Below, piece by piece: positions 33,629 to 43,417 of a stretch of 64,000 nt of DNA. Every line of letters starts with the position of its first letter. Position 1 is the stretch's first letter. This DNA comes from Actinomadura sp. J1-007 (lineage in GTDB: Bacteria > Actinomycetota > Actinomycetes > Streptosporangiales > Streptosporangiaceae): positions 5,642,001 to 5,706,000 of the forward strand of contig NZ_WING01000001.1 in the NCBI RefSeq assembly GCF_009793335.1, given 5' to 3'. The notes beneath the pieces were generated by a model. It saw only the letters and a program-made list of their open reading frames with translations. It ran no database searches and had not been told where the DNA came from. The position numbers and the translations under genes were made by a program.

Positions 33629-35226
33629 TGATGTTCTCCAGTTGCTTCCGAATGATCTGCTCGAGGCGGGTGGACTCTTCGAAGTGGGCGAAGAGATCCT
33701 TGGTGAGGCGGTCGATCTTGTCGGCGATGGGCTCGTCGTCCTCTTCGCCCTCGGGGCGCCGACGTAGCGGCCGGGGTGAGGATGTGGTCGGCTGCGCGGA
33801 CCTCGTCAGTGGTGGCCGAGTAGCAGAAGCCGAGCTCGTCCTCGTACGTCAGGCCCGCCTCGCGGGCACTGGAGGTGCCGCGCCAGGCGTGGTAGGCGTT
33901 GGCGATTTTCGCGAGGTCGTCGTCGGTCAGGACGCGTTCGGTGCGGTCGATCATCGTGCCCATGTTGCGGGCGTCGATGAATAGCGTCTGGCCTTCGCGG
34001 TTGGTCTGGCCTGCACGGGCGGACTTGTCCTTGGTGAAGAACCACAGGCAGGCCGGGATTTGCGTGGTGCGGAACAGTTGCGGGGGCAGGGCGACCATGC
34101 AGGCGACGAGGTCGTTCTCCACGAGGGCTTTGCGGATGTCGCCTTCGCCGGACTGCTTGGAGGACATGGAGCCGTTGGCCATGACGACGCCGGCGCTGCC
34201 GCGGGTGCCGAGCTTGGAAATGATGTGCTGGATCCAGGCGAAGTTGGCGTTGCCGGCGGGCGGGGTGCCGAAGCGCCAGCGGGGGTCGTCGGTCCGGCGG
34301 TACCAGTCCGACATGTTGAACGGGGGGTTGGCCAGGATGTAGTCGGCCTTGAGGTCTGGGTGGCGGTCCTCGTAAAAGGTGTCGGCCCATTTGGTGGACA
34401 GGTCGCCGCCGATGCCGTGGATGGCCAGGTTCATCTTGGCTAGTCGCCAGGTACGCTCGTTGGCCTCCTGGCCGTAGACGGCGATGTCGTCGCGGCGGCC
34501 CCGGTGGCTGAGGACGAACTTCTCGGCCTGGACGAACATGCCGCCCGAGCCGCAGCACGGGTCGTACACCCGTCCCTTGTAGGGTTCGAGGATCTCCACC
34601 AGGACCTTGACGACGCTGGCCGGGGTGTAGAACTCACCGCCGCGCTTGCCCTCGGCGCGCGCGAATTTCTCCAGGAAGTATTCGTAGACCTCGCCGAGCA
34701 CGTCGCGGGCGGACTTGCCGTCGTGTCCGGTGAAGCGGGCGTCGCTGAGCAGGTCTACGAGTTCGCTGAGACGGCGCTGGTCGACGTTGTTCTGGTTGTA
34801 GATGCGAGGCAGGACGCTGCGCAGGGACCGGTTGGTCTTCATGACCGCGTCCATTGCGCCATCGATCAGCTCGCCGATCGCGCCGGATTTGGCCTGCGCC
34901 GCTAGGTCGGGCCAGCGGGCTCCCTCGGGGACCCAGAAGACGCCCTCGCGCTCGTATTCGTCTTTGTCGTCCAGAAACGATTCGTGCCGCGACTCCGGCA
35001 CGCCGTCGGCGATGAGCTCGTCACGGATCTGGTCGCGGCGTTCGGCGAACGCGTCCGAGACGTACTTCAGGAAGACCAGGCCGAGGACGAAGTCCTTGTA
35101 CTGGGCTGCGTCCATCGAGCCGCGGAGCTTGTCCGCGGACTTCCACAGGATCGCCTTCAGCTCCGCCATCGTGGACACGCCTGGCAGTTCGGCCTGTCCG
35201 GCGGGGGTCTTCTTACGGGGCGGCAT
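33621..35226 (-). CDS. hsdM: type I methyltransferase HsdM, two one-base gaps near the end
   Basis: N6-adenine methyltransferase subunit of about 535 residues. Motif I is DPCCGSGGMFVQ, motif IV NPPFNMSDW, and the N-terminal domain has the usual LRGSMDAAQYKDFVLGLVFLKYVSD (quoted in part). The last 40 codons break twice, at GGGG 33773-33776 and GGGG 33753-33756 (plus-strand view). One base restored at each gives HILTPGRYVGAPEGEEDDE and the helical tail to ENING, stopping at TAG 33621-33623 over the hsdS start. Start ATG 35226 has AGAGGAGATAG upstream. Confidence 0.93.
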
Positions 35227-35252
35227 CTATCTCCTCTATTCGTGTGGTTGCG

Positions 35253-37336
35253 TCAGCCGATGGGGTCGGCGAGAGTCAGGGTTCCTTCGGCGAGGCCGGT
35301 GGCGGCGATGCGGCGCAGCTCGTCCAGGGCGGCGATCTCGCGGCGGGCGCGGTTCCGGCGGTCGTCAAGGTCGGCCAGCAGGCGATCCAGCCGCTTCAGC
35401 TCGGACGGGGACAGCAGCGGCAAAGCGAGTTCCTGTAGGCGTTGCGCCGGACGGATGGCGCCGTCGGCTCTTCCTGCGCGGTCCAGCAGGGCGGCCAGTA
35501 CGCGTGGCGTGAAGTGCTTGCCGCCTTCCTCTTCGATGCGAAGGATGCGCGCCGGGAACTCCACTACCGAGTGGCCGTCGTGGTCGACGGTGGCGGACGG
35601 ACGCGGCGTAGTGGTGATGATGACGTCGCCGGGCTTGCTGTGCCGAGCACCGGGGCAGGACATCTCGAACTCGATGCGGTCGACGCGGCGGCTGCCCGGT
35701 TCACTTTCACCAAGGACTTCCGCAGGACCGAACACCGGATACGAGTTCGTCGCGTTCACCGCGCTGGAAGCAGACCGGACGAGACCGGCCGGCAGGCGCG
35801 TGCCCTTGCGCAACGACAACTCCTTCCGACGGCCTCTGCCCGCGAGCTCGGCGATGGTCGCGGTGCGCGGCGGACGCGGCATCGGGACGGCCGACAAGTC
35901 GCTGTTGAGACGGGACGCGTCCGGGCGGGCCTCCCACAGCACGCGTTCCAGCTCCAGCGTGCGGGCAACGCGCTCGGGCACGTCCCAGCGCAGATCATCC
36001 TGGGATGGCAGGTAGCGGGGGATCAGAGGGCGCGGCGAGGCGACCAACGCGCTGACCGGGGTAGCGACGGTGTGGACGCGGGGGTGGGCATCGGGGTCGA
36101 ACTGCTCGTCGCGCCAGGCCAGCACGTCGGTGACAAGGGCATCGACCAGTCCGGAAGTGAGAGTGCGGTCGGACACGTCGGCCAGCAGCACCATGCCGCG
36201 TTCCCCGACCGCGTAGTCAGCGGTGAGCACCCACAGCGCGACCTCGTATCCGGGGCGATAGGGGCGAGGCCACCGGGTAGCCGGATGACGGCCTTGACCG
36301 AACCGGAGGTCAGCAGCTCCCCGCGCAGGACGCCGGCGTCGCCGGTCGGGTCGAGTGCGGCGGTGGTGTCGGCGGGCGCGACCACGATCGCGGCCGCGCC
36401 GCGAGACAGCGGCAGCAGCAGGTCGTTCAGCGCGTTCAGCGACAGTGCGGCGGAGCGTTCCTCGGCCGGACGGTACGGCAGTTGTGTGACGACAATCGTG
36501 GCCTCGTCCAGGCATCCGTCTGGGTCGGTGCGGACCTCGTACTCGACCTCGGGAACGTCGCGGACGGCCAGGCGCCGCCGCGTCAGCCGCGCCGCCAGCG
36601 GGTCGGCGCAGCAGGCGGTGACGTGCAGAACCTGGTCGTCACGGAGCGTGCCAGCGACCGCGGCCAGCAAGTCGCTGACTCCAGCATACGGGTCGACGAG
36701 CCGCACCTCGCCCTCGCGGTCGGCGCGGGCGCGGGCATCGGCCAAGCCCGCGACCAGGGACTCCAGCACGGGATCCAGCCGACCGGACGACATGTCCGCC
36801 GCGCCGAGCCGATCGCGGACCTGCATGATCCGTTCGAACGCGCCCTGGGTGCTCCAGGCGGCCTCCACGAGCTCGTCCACCGCGGCCGGAAGCCAGGACG
36901 CGCGCAGCCCACGGATCTCCGAGGCCAGCAGCTCGTCATCCGGGTCGATCTCGTCCGCCTGCTCTCGCAGGCGCGCCATCAGGCCCGGCGTCTCATCGTC
37001 GAGTGGCTCGTCGCCGGACAGGTGCCGCAGGCAGATCAGCGCGGTGAGCGCGGGGATCAGCGTGCTGGACGGCAACCGGGCACCGAGCCGGGCGAGCGTG
37101 TGGACCCGCAGGTCCCCTTCGATCTCGCTCCGCCCGGCCCGCCCGGTTTCGACCAGCCAGTCGACGATGCGCGCCGCATCGAAGAGCTGCTGCCCGCGCT
37201 CCTCGGTCACCGGCTGCGGAAAGCCGGGGTAGCGGCGGCGCCAGGTGCTGACGACCGGCCGTTTCACGTCCGCCAGCTCGGCGATCTCCGTCATGGACAT
37301 CAAGAGCGCCTCGTCACGAGCAAGCTTCACCACCAT
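35253..37336 (-). CDS. methyltransferase-like protein in type I operon, one frameshift
   Basis: About 694 residues. It starts with a helix-turn-helix (MTEIAELADVKRPVVSTWRR), continues with a long HsdM-like region containing VRLVDPYAGVSDLLAAVAG (motif I-like) and IVVTQLPYRPAEERS where motif IV NPPF/Y should be, and ends in a region like an HsdS conserved helix (LKRLDRLLADLDDRRNRARR). The changed motif IV suggests no methyl transfer. The frame breaks at GGGG 36261-36264 (plus-strand view); one base restores LPGGLAPYRPGYEVALWV. It lies 26 bases upstream of hsdM. It could regulate or modify the restriction complex; its role is unknown. Confidence 0.75.
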
Positions 37337-37415
37337 TACCTCCTCTCTCCGCGTGCGATCGACAGTAGAGCAACGGCCGCACCTCGGCCATCAGATTGAC
37401 CGATAACGGCCCTTA

Positions 37416-39086
37416 TCAGGCAGTTTCTGCTGTCTCCTCGGACTCGTGTGCCGTAGACTCCACCGCGCGGACGGGAGGCTCGGCCGACGCCGCCTCCAGC
37501 AGTTCCGGAGCCTTCAGGGACCGGGCGGAACCGTTCGCTTCGGCCAGCGGGTGGAGATCGTCATCGACGACCTTCAACTCCTTGAACTTCCGTGCCGTCA
37601 CCATCACGCGGCCTTCGAGCGAGGCGATGGCCTCGTTGTAGGCCTTGACCGAGCCGTCCAAAGAGTTGCCGAGGCGCTTGAAGTAGGTCGCCATCGTTGT
37701 GAGCCGCTTGTGCAGTTCACGACCCAGCTCGTGCACCTGACGGAGGTTCTCCTGCAGTGCCGCCTGCGTCCATGCGATCGCCACTGTGCGGAGCATCGCG
37801 ATCAGAACCGTGGGCGTCGCGATGACGATCCGCTTCTCTGCCGCGTACTCGACCAGGCGGGGATCCTTGTCGAGCGCGGCCTGCAGCAGCGCTTCACTCG
37901 GCAGGTACATCACCACGAACTCCGGGCTTCCGGCGACGGTCCGGTAGTACTCCTTGCCCGCCAGCGTGTCGATGTGCTTGCGCACATGCCGGGCGTGGTC
38001 GGCCATGTAGCGGTCCCGCTCGGCATTGTCGGTGGTCTCGAGGGCGTCCAGGAACGCGGCCAGCGACACCTTCGCATCCACGACCACCCGCTTACCGCCG
38101 GCCAGATGCACCACCATGTCGGGCCGCAGCGGTCCCTCGTCGCCTTCGACGTGCTTCTGCAGTTCGAAGTCGCAGTGCTCCTTCATGTTCGCCAGCTCGA
38201 CGGCGCGCTTGAGGTGAAGCTCACCCCAGTCACCCCGGACCTGCGGCTTGCGCAGCGCGTCCGCCAGCGCCCGAGCCTGCCTGCTGCTCTCGACGTTCGC
38301 GTCGGCCAGCATCTTGAGCTGCTCGCTGAGCCGGCTCTCGTTGTCGCTCCGCTTGGAGTCGAAGGTGCTCAGCTGCTGGCCCATGTCCGCCAGCCGCTCG
38401 GTGATCATGCGGCTGGCCGAACCCAGCCGGTCGTCCGCGGTGGCGATCAGCCGGTCCTGCGAGGACTCCAGCATCTTCGTCACGAACGCCTCGAACTGCT
38501 CGGTCTGCTGCCGGGTGGTGTCGTCGCGCAGCTTGTCCAGCTCCTTGCGTGCCGCCTCGACCTGTTCTTGCTGCCGACGCAGCCCGTCGCACTCCTGTCG
38601 GGCGACGGCCAGGTCCTGCTTGATCCCGGCCAAGGTCTGCTCCTGCCGGTCGACGTCCCCCTGGAGCCTCGCCGCAGCTTGCTGGCTCTGCTGCAGCCGC
38701 TCCTCAAGGGAACGCGTCTGCTGCACGCTCTCCTGTAGTGACTCCGTCAGCAGCGCGTTCTCTTTCTCGGTCGCCTGCAGCTTCTCCCGCGTCGACTCCA
38801 GGTCGCGGTCGAGTCGGACGACCTGCTCAGCCCGTTCGGTGTACCGCGCGGACAGATCCGTCCAGGAGGCGTCCGCCTGCTGGGCTCGGCTGCGCGCCTG
38901 GTCCCGCTCGGAGCGCAACTCGTCGGCGTGCGTCCGCGCCTGGTCGCGTTCGACCCGGACGACCTGTTGTTCGGCCAACAGCCGACTCCTCTCTGCGGCG
39001 CACTGGCCCCGCGCGAGCACGTAGCCGATGACACCGAAGAGGACGCCTGACAACAGACACAGGACGACAGACACGAGAACGTTCAT
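37416..39086 (-). CDS. rmuC: RmuC-family protein
   Basis: 556-residue RmuC-type protein, linked in Escherichia coli to suppression of repeat inversion. An N-terminal membrane helix (MNVLVSVVLCLLSGVLFGVI) is followed by a long coiled coil (about 30-240) and the RmuC domain with QVRGDWGELHLKRAVELANM, VDAKVSLAAFLDALE and VVMYLPSEALLQAAL. Start ATG 39086 follows GGAGG by 7 bases. First gene of the leftward run ending with hsdR, 79 bases before the methyltransferase-like gene. In this place it may be a DNA-processing partner of the type I system. Confidence 0.9.
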   Translation of the reverse strand: MNVLVSVVLCLLSGVLFGVIGYVLARGQCAAERSRLLAEQQVVRVERDQARTHADELRSERDQARSRAQQADASWTDLSARYTERAEQVVRLDRDLESTREKLQATEKENALLTESLQESVQQTRSLEERLQQSQQAAARLQGDVDRQEQTLAGIKQDLAVARQECDGLRRQQEQVEAARKELDKLRDDTTRQQTEQFEAFVTKMLESSQDRLIATADDRLGSASRMITERLADMGQQLSTFDSKRSDNESRLSEQLKMLADANVESSRQARALADALRKPQVRGDWGELHLKRAVELANMKEHCDFELQKHVEGDEGPLRPDMVVHLAGGKRVVVDAKVSLAAFLDALETTDNAERDRYMADHARHVRKHIDTLAGKEYYRTVAGSPEFVVMYLPSEALLQAALDKDPRLVEYAAEKRIVIATPTVLIAMLRTVAIAWTQAALQENLRQVHELGRELHKRLTTMATYFKRLGNSLDGSVKAYNEAIASLEGRVMVTARKFKELKVVDDDLHPLAEANGSARSLKAPELLEAASAEPPVRAVESTAHESEETAETA

Positions 39087-39368
39087 GGTGAACCTCCGGG
39101 GAAGACGGCTGGCGGTCCTCGATGGCCAAACGGCGGCCGAAGTGGACGTGCGACTCAAGAGGTTCGCGAGACCTGCGAGCCGCAAGGAACCCAGACGCTA
39201 CGCCGACCGAGTGCTCTCAGGTGTCATGAAATTGTGATAACCCCGGTTATCAATTCACTCTATGGCTTGCTCTGCATGGGCTCTCTAAGTTGTGGGGCGC
39301 CTCGACGGGGCCTGTCCGTTCGTCGGTAGCGCACCCCCGAGCCAGCCCTCATGTTCAGGAGTCGAAGA

Positions 39369-39926
39369 ATGAAAAAGTCTCTGCTCGTCCTGCCGGCCCT
39401 GCTGTCGTTCGCCCTTACTGCATGCACCGGCACCGAGGTGACCAGCAACCCCGACGACAAGCCCGCCGCCTCGAAGGGACAGGAGCCCCCGCCGAAGGCG
39501 CAGGGCGCCCGGGCCAGGATCGGTGACACCATCACTCTCAACAGCGGCGAGGACGGACTCAAGCTCGAGGTGACCGTCGTGAAGGCGGTTTCGTCGGCCA
39601 AGCCCAAGGACGAGTTCAACGTTCCCGAGCCTGGTCACCGGTTTGTCGCCGTTCAGATCCGCCTGAAGAACGTCGGCTCCACCACCTACGATGACTCGCC
39701 CGGCAACGGCGCCCATCTCATCGACGACGAGGACCAGCAGTATGACGAAGCTCTGAGCGAGATCGCCCTCGGCGCCTCCATCGGCACCTCTGTCAAGCTG
39801 GCGCCTGGCAGCAGCCGCAAGGGCTACCTGGTCTTCTCCGTTCCCAAGAAGACCAAGCTCAGCAAGTTCCAGTTCACGCTGGACAGCGGCTTCGGCCCCC
39901 AGGTCGGCGAGTGGCTCTTGAGATAG
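39369..39926 (+). CDS. DUF4352-type lipoprotein
   Basis: 185-residue secreted lipoprotein. Signal peptide with lipobox LTAC (Cys 19), a Pro/Ala-rich linker, then a DUF4352-like immunoglobulin-fold domain with ARIGDTITLNS, GHRFVAVQIRLKNVGSTTYDD and LAPGSSRKGYLVFSVPKKTK. AGGAG lies 7 bases before ATG 39369. Function of the family is mostly unknown. Its 3' end overlaps the convergent gene on the minus strand by about 50 bases. Confidence 0.85.
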   Translation: MKKSLLVLPALLSFALTACTGTEVTSNPDDKPAASKGQEPPPKAQGARARIGDTITLNSGEDGLKLEVTVVKAVSSAKPKDEFNVPEPGHRFVAVQIRLKNVGSTTYDDSPGNGAHLIDDEDQQYDEALSEIALGASIGTSVKLAPGSSRKGYLVFSVPKKTKLSKFQFTLDSGFGPQVGEWLLR

Positions 39927-40494
39927 CCGTCGAGCAGTCCGCGTTTCCCGACCCGGGGAAGGCGGCGGGCGGCAAAGAACCGTGTACCGCAACAGACCCG
40001 CCTGCCTCGCTCACCCTGCCGGTGGTGACGCTCTGGCTGAGGGTCTTCAGCGCGGTGTCGGGGTCGTTGGCGTGGAGGTGGGCGAGGACGGCGACTTGTC
40101 GTCCGTCCAGTGGGCAGCGGCCGATGCCCTTGTGCTGCTGTACGTGTGCGAGGGCCTCTTGCCATTGGCCGGCGCTGGTCAGGGCGCGAGTGCCGTCGGC
40201 GAGCATGACCGTCCACAACCATTGGCGGAGCGTGCGGTGGTCTTCCTGCGTGCCGGTGAGGTGGCGGAAGGAGACGGAGCGGCCGTCGATCACGGCGTCG
40301 CCGTGAGTGCTGACCGCGTGGATGAGGGACTCGAGTAGGTGGTGAGCCCCGTTGGTGTCTCGGGCGCGAATCAACAGGCGGGCGATGTTGACCAGGGGTT
40401 CGAGGGCATATCGGGCTGTGGGCGCGTTGAGGGGCCAGCGGCTTCGGTAGGTGTCGAAGTGCTGCCAGCACAGCGTTCGTGCCAGGTCGGTCAT
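39874..40494 (-). CDS. helical protein paired with FxLD methyltransferase
   Basis: About 206 residues, all-helical. It begins MTDLARTLCWQHFDTYRSRW and has GRSVSFRHLTGTQEDHRTLR and WLWTVMLADGTRALTSAGQW, a family I recall beside FxLD-system methyltransferases in actinomycetes; function unknown. Its ATG overlaps the stop of the 61-residue gene as ATGA. The last 30-40 residues run into the convergent lipoprotein gene and look unlike the rest, so a lost stop or shift near the end is possible. Confidence 0.65.
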   Translation of the reverse strand: MTDLARTLCWQHFDTYRSRWPLNAPTARYALEPLVNIARLLIRARDTNGAHHLLESLIHAVSTHGDAVIDGRSVSFRHLTGTQEDHRTLRQWLWTVMLADGTRALTSAGQWQEALAHVQQHKGIGRCPLDGRQVAVLAHLHANDPDTALKTLSQSVTTGRVSEAGGSVAVHGSLPPAAFPGSGNADCSTAISRATRRPGGRSRCPA

Positions 40495-40676
40495 GCCGCA
40501 GTCGCTGCGATGAGGGCGGCCTTGTTCTGTACGGCGGCGGCCAGCGTGCGGTCGCCGTCGGTGTGGGCGGTATGGGCCATGTCGCGGAGTTGAGCGATCC
40601 ACTCGACGAGTGGCGGGCAGGCGGGGCGTGGGCGGGCGACCAGCGGAAAACGGTGGGCTATCAAGCCGACATCCAT
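40491..40676 (-). CDS. small protein in FxLD operon
   Basis: 61 residues, MDVGLIAHRFPLVARPRPAC at the start and TLAAAVQNKAALIAATAA at the end. The ATG follows the methyltransferase TGA by one base and the stop overlaps the next gene's ATG, so it is tightly coupled on both sides. Central part looks helical. Not recognised. Confidence 0.6.
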   Translation of the reverse strand: MDVGLIAHRFPLVARPRPACPPLVEWIAQLRDMAHTAHTDGDRTLAAAVQNKAALIAATAA

Positions 40677-40677
40677 C

Positions 40678-41790
40678 TCAGCGCCACTCGATGAAGATCC
40701 GGTTGAGGGCGTTGGGGAAGGCGAAGCGGCCCGGACGTCGGGCGGGCGTGGGGTTGTCGAGTGGCTGGATCTCGAAGACGACCTCGCGGCCGCGGTAATC
40801 GCGGTCCAGGTGCGGACGGCATCGGCTACCTGCTCGGCCAGGGTGTCGCCGCCGGGGCCGTGGCCGATGACGCCGAACTCGTACAGGCCGGCGCCGTCCG
40901 AGGCGGTGTGGGAGGCCTTGCGGCGGGTCAGGGAGGTGAGTGCCGTCTGGTCGAAGCAGGCGGTGGAGCTGGGGTAGGGGGCGCTGAGGAGGCCGCTTTC
41001 GATGGCTTGGGGCTTGGCGGGCATGCGGTTGAGACCGCTTGGCATTGTGCAGGCCAGCCATAGCCCCAGCCACTCGGCCGACTCCTGGCCGCGGAAGGTG
41101 GGGCCGGTCCAGACCTGGGTGGTGGGCTGGTGCAGGACATCGCTTAGCGCCTCGGCATCGATTTCTTGGCCGCCGCTGGTGACGAGGGTGACCGTGCCGT
41201 CGCGGGTGAGGGGGACCAGGCGCCGCGGGTCGTCGGCGATGCCTTGGCGGAGCGGCATGAAGGTGTTCATCTCGCTGCTGACGCTGCGCCAGGCGCCGTC
41301 ATGGGGTTCGAAGGCGATGGAGCGGGCGACGGTGCCGCGCAGCCGCAGCGGTGTGAGGAGCCGGCCGCCCGGGGCGAGCTGGTCGAGCCAGGCGTGGGGG
41401 ACCGCGTGCGCGCTGACCGTGGCGATGATGCGGTCGTAGGGGGCGTTGTCGGCGTGGCCGAGGGCACCGTCGCCGAGGATGACGGTGACGTTGTCGATCC
41501 CGACGGCGGCCAGTGCGGTACGGGCACCGTCGACGATGTCGTCGTCCACATCGATCGTGGTGACGTGGCCGGTCGGGCCGGTCGGGCCGGTCAGGTGGGC
41601 GAGCAGACCGGCGTTGTAGCCGGTCCCGGCGCCCAGTTCCAGGATCTTGTGGCCGGTTCGACGTGGAGCTGTTCCAGCATCGTGGCGACGATGTCGGGCT
41701 GGGAAGCGCAGCTGATCGAGGCGCCGGCGGCGTCGAGCTTGATGTCCACGGTGGCGTTCGCGTACGCCTTCTCCAGCGAAGCCTGCGGCA
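40678..41790 (-). CDS. FxLD-system O-methyltransferase, 5'-truncated with frameshifts
   Basis: Protein-L-isoaspartate methyltransferase-like enzyme of the type found with FxLD lanthipeptides. Motif I is ILELGAGTGYNAGLLAHL; before it, after one base, comes ASLEKAYANATVDIKLDAAG and ASQPDIVATMLEQL; the end after one base is GREVVFEIQPLDNPTPARRP to IFIEWR. Breaks lie near 40805, 41653 and 41793. The first 40 or so residues of the family are missing: upstream sequence switches to a VirB4-like relic. No FxLD precursor or lantibiotic dehydratase is in the window, so this is an orphan. Confidence 0.75.
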
Positions 41791-42050
41791 GCGGCCGCGG
41801 GCGAGCGCGGCGGAGAGCTCGGCCGCGTCGTCCGCCGCGGCTTCAGCGGCGAAGTCGGCAAGGCGGCCAGCTTGCATGTCGGACCGGGAGGAGGACTCCG
41901 ACCGGGCGAGCTGGCGGCGCAGCCGCTGGGCCGCCAGCAGCGGCGGGATTGGCTCCGCGTGGAGTGACACGTCCAGATGCCCGGGATAGGTCAGCAAAGG
42001 CTCCAGCCAACCGGCCCCGACCTCGCGGTGCATCACAGGGGCACTGCCGC
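41790..42050 (-). pseudogene. VirB4/TraC-like conjugation ATPase relic
   Basis: The complement reads GWLEPLLTYPGHLDVSLHAE, PIPPLLAAQRLRRQLARSES and LADFAAEAAADDAAELSAAL. This is the N-terminal region of the actinomycete conjugal-transfer VirB4-type ATP-binding protein. Only about 80 residues remain, fused to the FxLD methyltransferase on one side and to antisense sequence of the DNA methyltransferase on the other. It points to a conjugative origin of the island. Confidence 0.65.
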
Positions 42051-43181
42051 AGCGAGTCGGATCCTGGCGACCGGGCAGAAGCCGTCCCGCCTCCAGCGCC
42101 AAGGCCGCTACGTACCTGAGGCGATGAAGCATCCCGCCCGGATGCTTCCCGCGATCGCCGCCCAGGTGATCGCGTCCTACAGTCGCCCGCGCGAACTCGT
42201 AGCCGATCCGATGTGCGGGATCGGCACGACACTGGTCGAGGCGATCCACCTCGACCGCCACGCCGTGGGCGTGGAGTACGAGGAGGGCTTCGCGCACCTG
42301 ACCGCCCGCAACATCCAGCACGCCCGTTCCCAAGGCGCGCCCGGTCACGCGTCGTGACTTGCGGAGACTCCCGCAATATCACCACGCTCCTCGCTGACCG
42401 CCTCGGCCACGCGACGCTGGTGCTCACCTCACCCCCGTACGGAGCCTCCACACACGGGCATGTCCGCGCCACCCGCGGCTCCGGCGAGTCCAAGGTCCGC
42501 AAGTGGAACACGCACCACTCCACCGACCGCGGCAACCTGGCCTACACCAGGCTCGACGACCGCTTCGACGGCTTCGAGCAGATCTTGGCCGGCTGCTACC
42601 GAGTGCTGAAGCCGGGAGGAACGGCCGCGATCACCATCCGACCGATTCGCGTCCGCGGCGAACTGATCGACCTTCCCGGCCGCGTCATCGGCACTGCCGA
42701 ACGCGCTGGCCTCCGGTTCGCCGATCGCCTCGTCGCGCTCCTGTGCGGAATCCGCGACGGGCAGATCGTCTCCCGCGCGCCGTTCTTCCAGATGCTCGAA
42801 GCCCGCCGTGCCCGCGACCGGGGCATCCCCGCCTGCGCTGCCGCCCACGAGGACTTGCTGATCTTCCAGCGTCCCTGCAACGGTGGCGTGCGCGCCGATG
42901 CGGACGCCGCGGTGCCGTCGATCAGCGGGGGAGCGGTTGGGGCGGGCCAGCGGATCGAGCTTGACAGCCTGGACCAAGCCGAGCATGCATACCCGGGTCT
43001 CGGCACCGCCCGCCGCGTGACGAACGGCACGGACGCGCAGAACCCACCCGCGCCCCGACGCCAGCGGGCCGGCCGGAGCAACCACCATCTGCAGCACGAC
43101 GACCGCGAGGCACCAGCCCACCGAACACCACAAGCCCTGCGCCATGACGGCGAGGGACGTCGTGTCGGAGGTGGGCGGTGA
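42028..43181 (+). CDS. DNA methyltransferase (N4/N6 type), one frameshift
   Basis: Amino-methyltransferase of about 385 residues. The N-terminal part has KHPARMLPAIAAQVIASYSR and LVADPMCGIGTTLVEAIHLD (SAM motif I); after one missing base near 42350 the other frame gives TCGDSRNITTLL, LVLTSPPYGAS (catalytic motif IV) and VLKPGGTAAITIRP. The order SAM motif then TSPPY is split here by the frameshift. The stop overlaps the excisionase GTG (GTGA). The start is unclear: GTG 42028 is in frame but lies within the VirB4-like relic, so the natural 5' end may be lost. Confidence 0.8.
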
Positions 43182-43417
43182 GCGCTGGCGTGACCGCTGC
43201 GCAGATCCGCAAGCTGCCCGCCATGGTCGACCTGGTCACCGCCGGGAGAGCGCTGGGGATCGGACGCACCAAAAGCTACGCCCTGGCCCGCGCCGGGACC
43301 TTCCCGTGCCAGGTGCTGCGGGTCGGTGACAGCTACCTGGTGCCGACCTCCGGCCTGCTCATCCTCCTCGGCCTCCAATCCGACGGCCCGGCTGGGCGGC
43401 CCGATACCGGCAGGTGA
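43178..43417 (+). CDS. excisionase-like DNA-binding protein
   Basis: 79 residues with a MerR/Xis-type winged helix: MVDLVTAGRALGIGRTKSYA and LARAGTFPCQVLRVGDSYLV. Such small proteins direct excision by a neighbouring tyrosine integrase. It overlaps the upstream methyltransferase and the downstream integrase by GTGA on each side, so all three form one coupled unit. Confidence 0.85.
   Translation: MSAGVTAAQIRKLPAMVDLVTAGRALGIGRTKSYALARAGTFPCQVLRVGDSYLVPTSGLLILLGLQSDGPAGRPDTGR

Noticed and set aside
35253..37336. BREX/Pgl methyltransferase
   Set aside because: No PglZ phosphatase, BrxC-type ATPase or BrxL/Lon is nearby; the context is a classic type I operon.
35442..38738. Long rightward open frames opposite the methyltransferase-like gene and rmuC
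   Set aside because: Low-complexity Arg/Ser/Ala-rich shadows of real genes on the other strand.
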